A stretch of 64,000 bases of DNA from Exiguobacterium sp. FSL W8-0210 (lineage in GTDB: Bacteria > Bacillota > Bacilli > Exiguobacteriales > Exiguobacteriaceae). The notes beneath the pieces are model-generated. The model made no database searches, was not told the origin of the DNA, and saw only the letters and a program-made list of their open reading frames with translations. Location: assembly GCF_038006045.1 (NCBI RefSeq), contig NZ_JBBOUK010000001.1, forward strand, positions 1,653,001-1,717,000, given 5' to 3'. A program made the translations under genes and the position numbers. Below, in pieces: positions 63,798 to 64,000 of this stretch; the first letter of the stretch is position 1; every line of letters begins with the position of its first letter.

Positions 63798-64000
63798 TTA
63801 CATTTTTTCTAAATAATGCACGCTGAATCGTTCATCGTCATCGATCCAACAATTGACTGAATGAAAACCACTTTGACGGGCAAGTGTCTCAAACTCTTCT
63901 TTACTATACTTATAGGAGTTTTCCGTATGAATCGTTTCCCCTTGTTTGAATGGAACCGTCACATCTCCAACTTGCACGAGTTGATCGAGTTGACTCCGAA
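63798..64000 (-). CDS. egtD: Probable L-histidine N-alpha-methyltransferase EgtD, C-terminal 66 residues (5' part outside window)
   Basis: Reading from the window edge to the TAA at 63798 gives GETIHTENSYKYSKEEF, then FHSVNCWIDDDERFSVHYLE. The GETIHTENSYKY stretch and terminal FSVHYLE are characteristic of the EgtD (DUF2260-type) SAM methyltransferase that trimethylates histidine for ergothioneine. Only the end is visible, so it could be a related methyltransferase. Confidence 0.75.
   Translation of the reverse strand, partial: RSQLDQLVQVGDVTVPFKQGETIHTENSYKYSKEEFETLARQSGFHSVNCWIDDDERFSVHYLEKM

Overview
The window looks like chromosome of a Bacillales Firmicute, most probably an Exiguobacterium. 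This is inferred from the mid-range base composition, strong AGGAGG-type ribosome binding sites, hairpin-plus-T terminators after most units, and a Bacillales gene set (double dynamin DynA, KhtT/KhtU, FetA/FetB, beta-glucoside PTS, DCC and DUF402 proteins). No rRNA, tRNA or CRISPR array was seen.

Layout. 1-1300: 3' part of an IS200/IS605-type element (tnpB running off the left edge, frameshifted tnpA). 1315-3149: IS1182-family copy 1. 3190-18423: iron-export ABC pair fetAB, Nudix, M3 peptidase, XRE/DUF3169 pair, epimerase, a deletion scar between a truncated Nudix gene and a truncated methyltransferase, a homing-endonuclease-repeat protein, an ArsR/SRPBCC operon with a tandem operator, a LysR gene, two SDRs, a polysaccharide-deacetylase lipoprotein and gabD. 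18470-20304: IS1182 copy 2. 20305-22030: a visibly AT-rich patch (Nudix, AhpD-like, Lrp/AsnC). 22035-31270: transporters and regulators (CPA1 antiporter, WYL repressor with a frameshifted DHFR-like target, AbrB-like/KhtT/KhtU, GNAT, MFS, DUF402). 31376-35624: a beta-glucoside locus with intact 6-phospho-beta-glucosidase, a twice-broken PTS permease and a GntR/UTRA repressor whose putative operator lies in the permease promoter. 35665-46870: a decayed membrane gene, an MHS transporter, an MBL/kinase/HAD operon, a cysteine-free Rrf2 regulator with a DCC protein, SDR, esterase/RDD/Nudix operon, and an MDR gene facing a frameshifted VOC gene. 46980-53698: two PaaK/CapK-like adenylating paralogues around an AraC/GyrI regulator and IS1182 copy 3. 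53858-64000: NAD(P)-binding protein, dynA, LysR, corA, a 430-bp region of nested palindromes, a membrane protein, a FAD amine oxidase, a CsaA-type tRNA-binding protein and the 3' end of a probable egtD.

The most unusual sequence is the palindrome-rich, terminator-rich block 60966-61395 upstream of corA. Other themes are three 1835-bp IS1182 copies insulated by a hairpin at each end, one of which supplies the stop codon of a neighbouring gene, and seven damaged genes, several of them broken in short homopolymers. The homopolymer cases could be real decay or assembly errors. All calls are from reading the sequence; no database search was possible.
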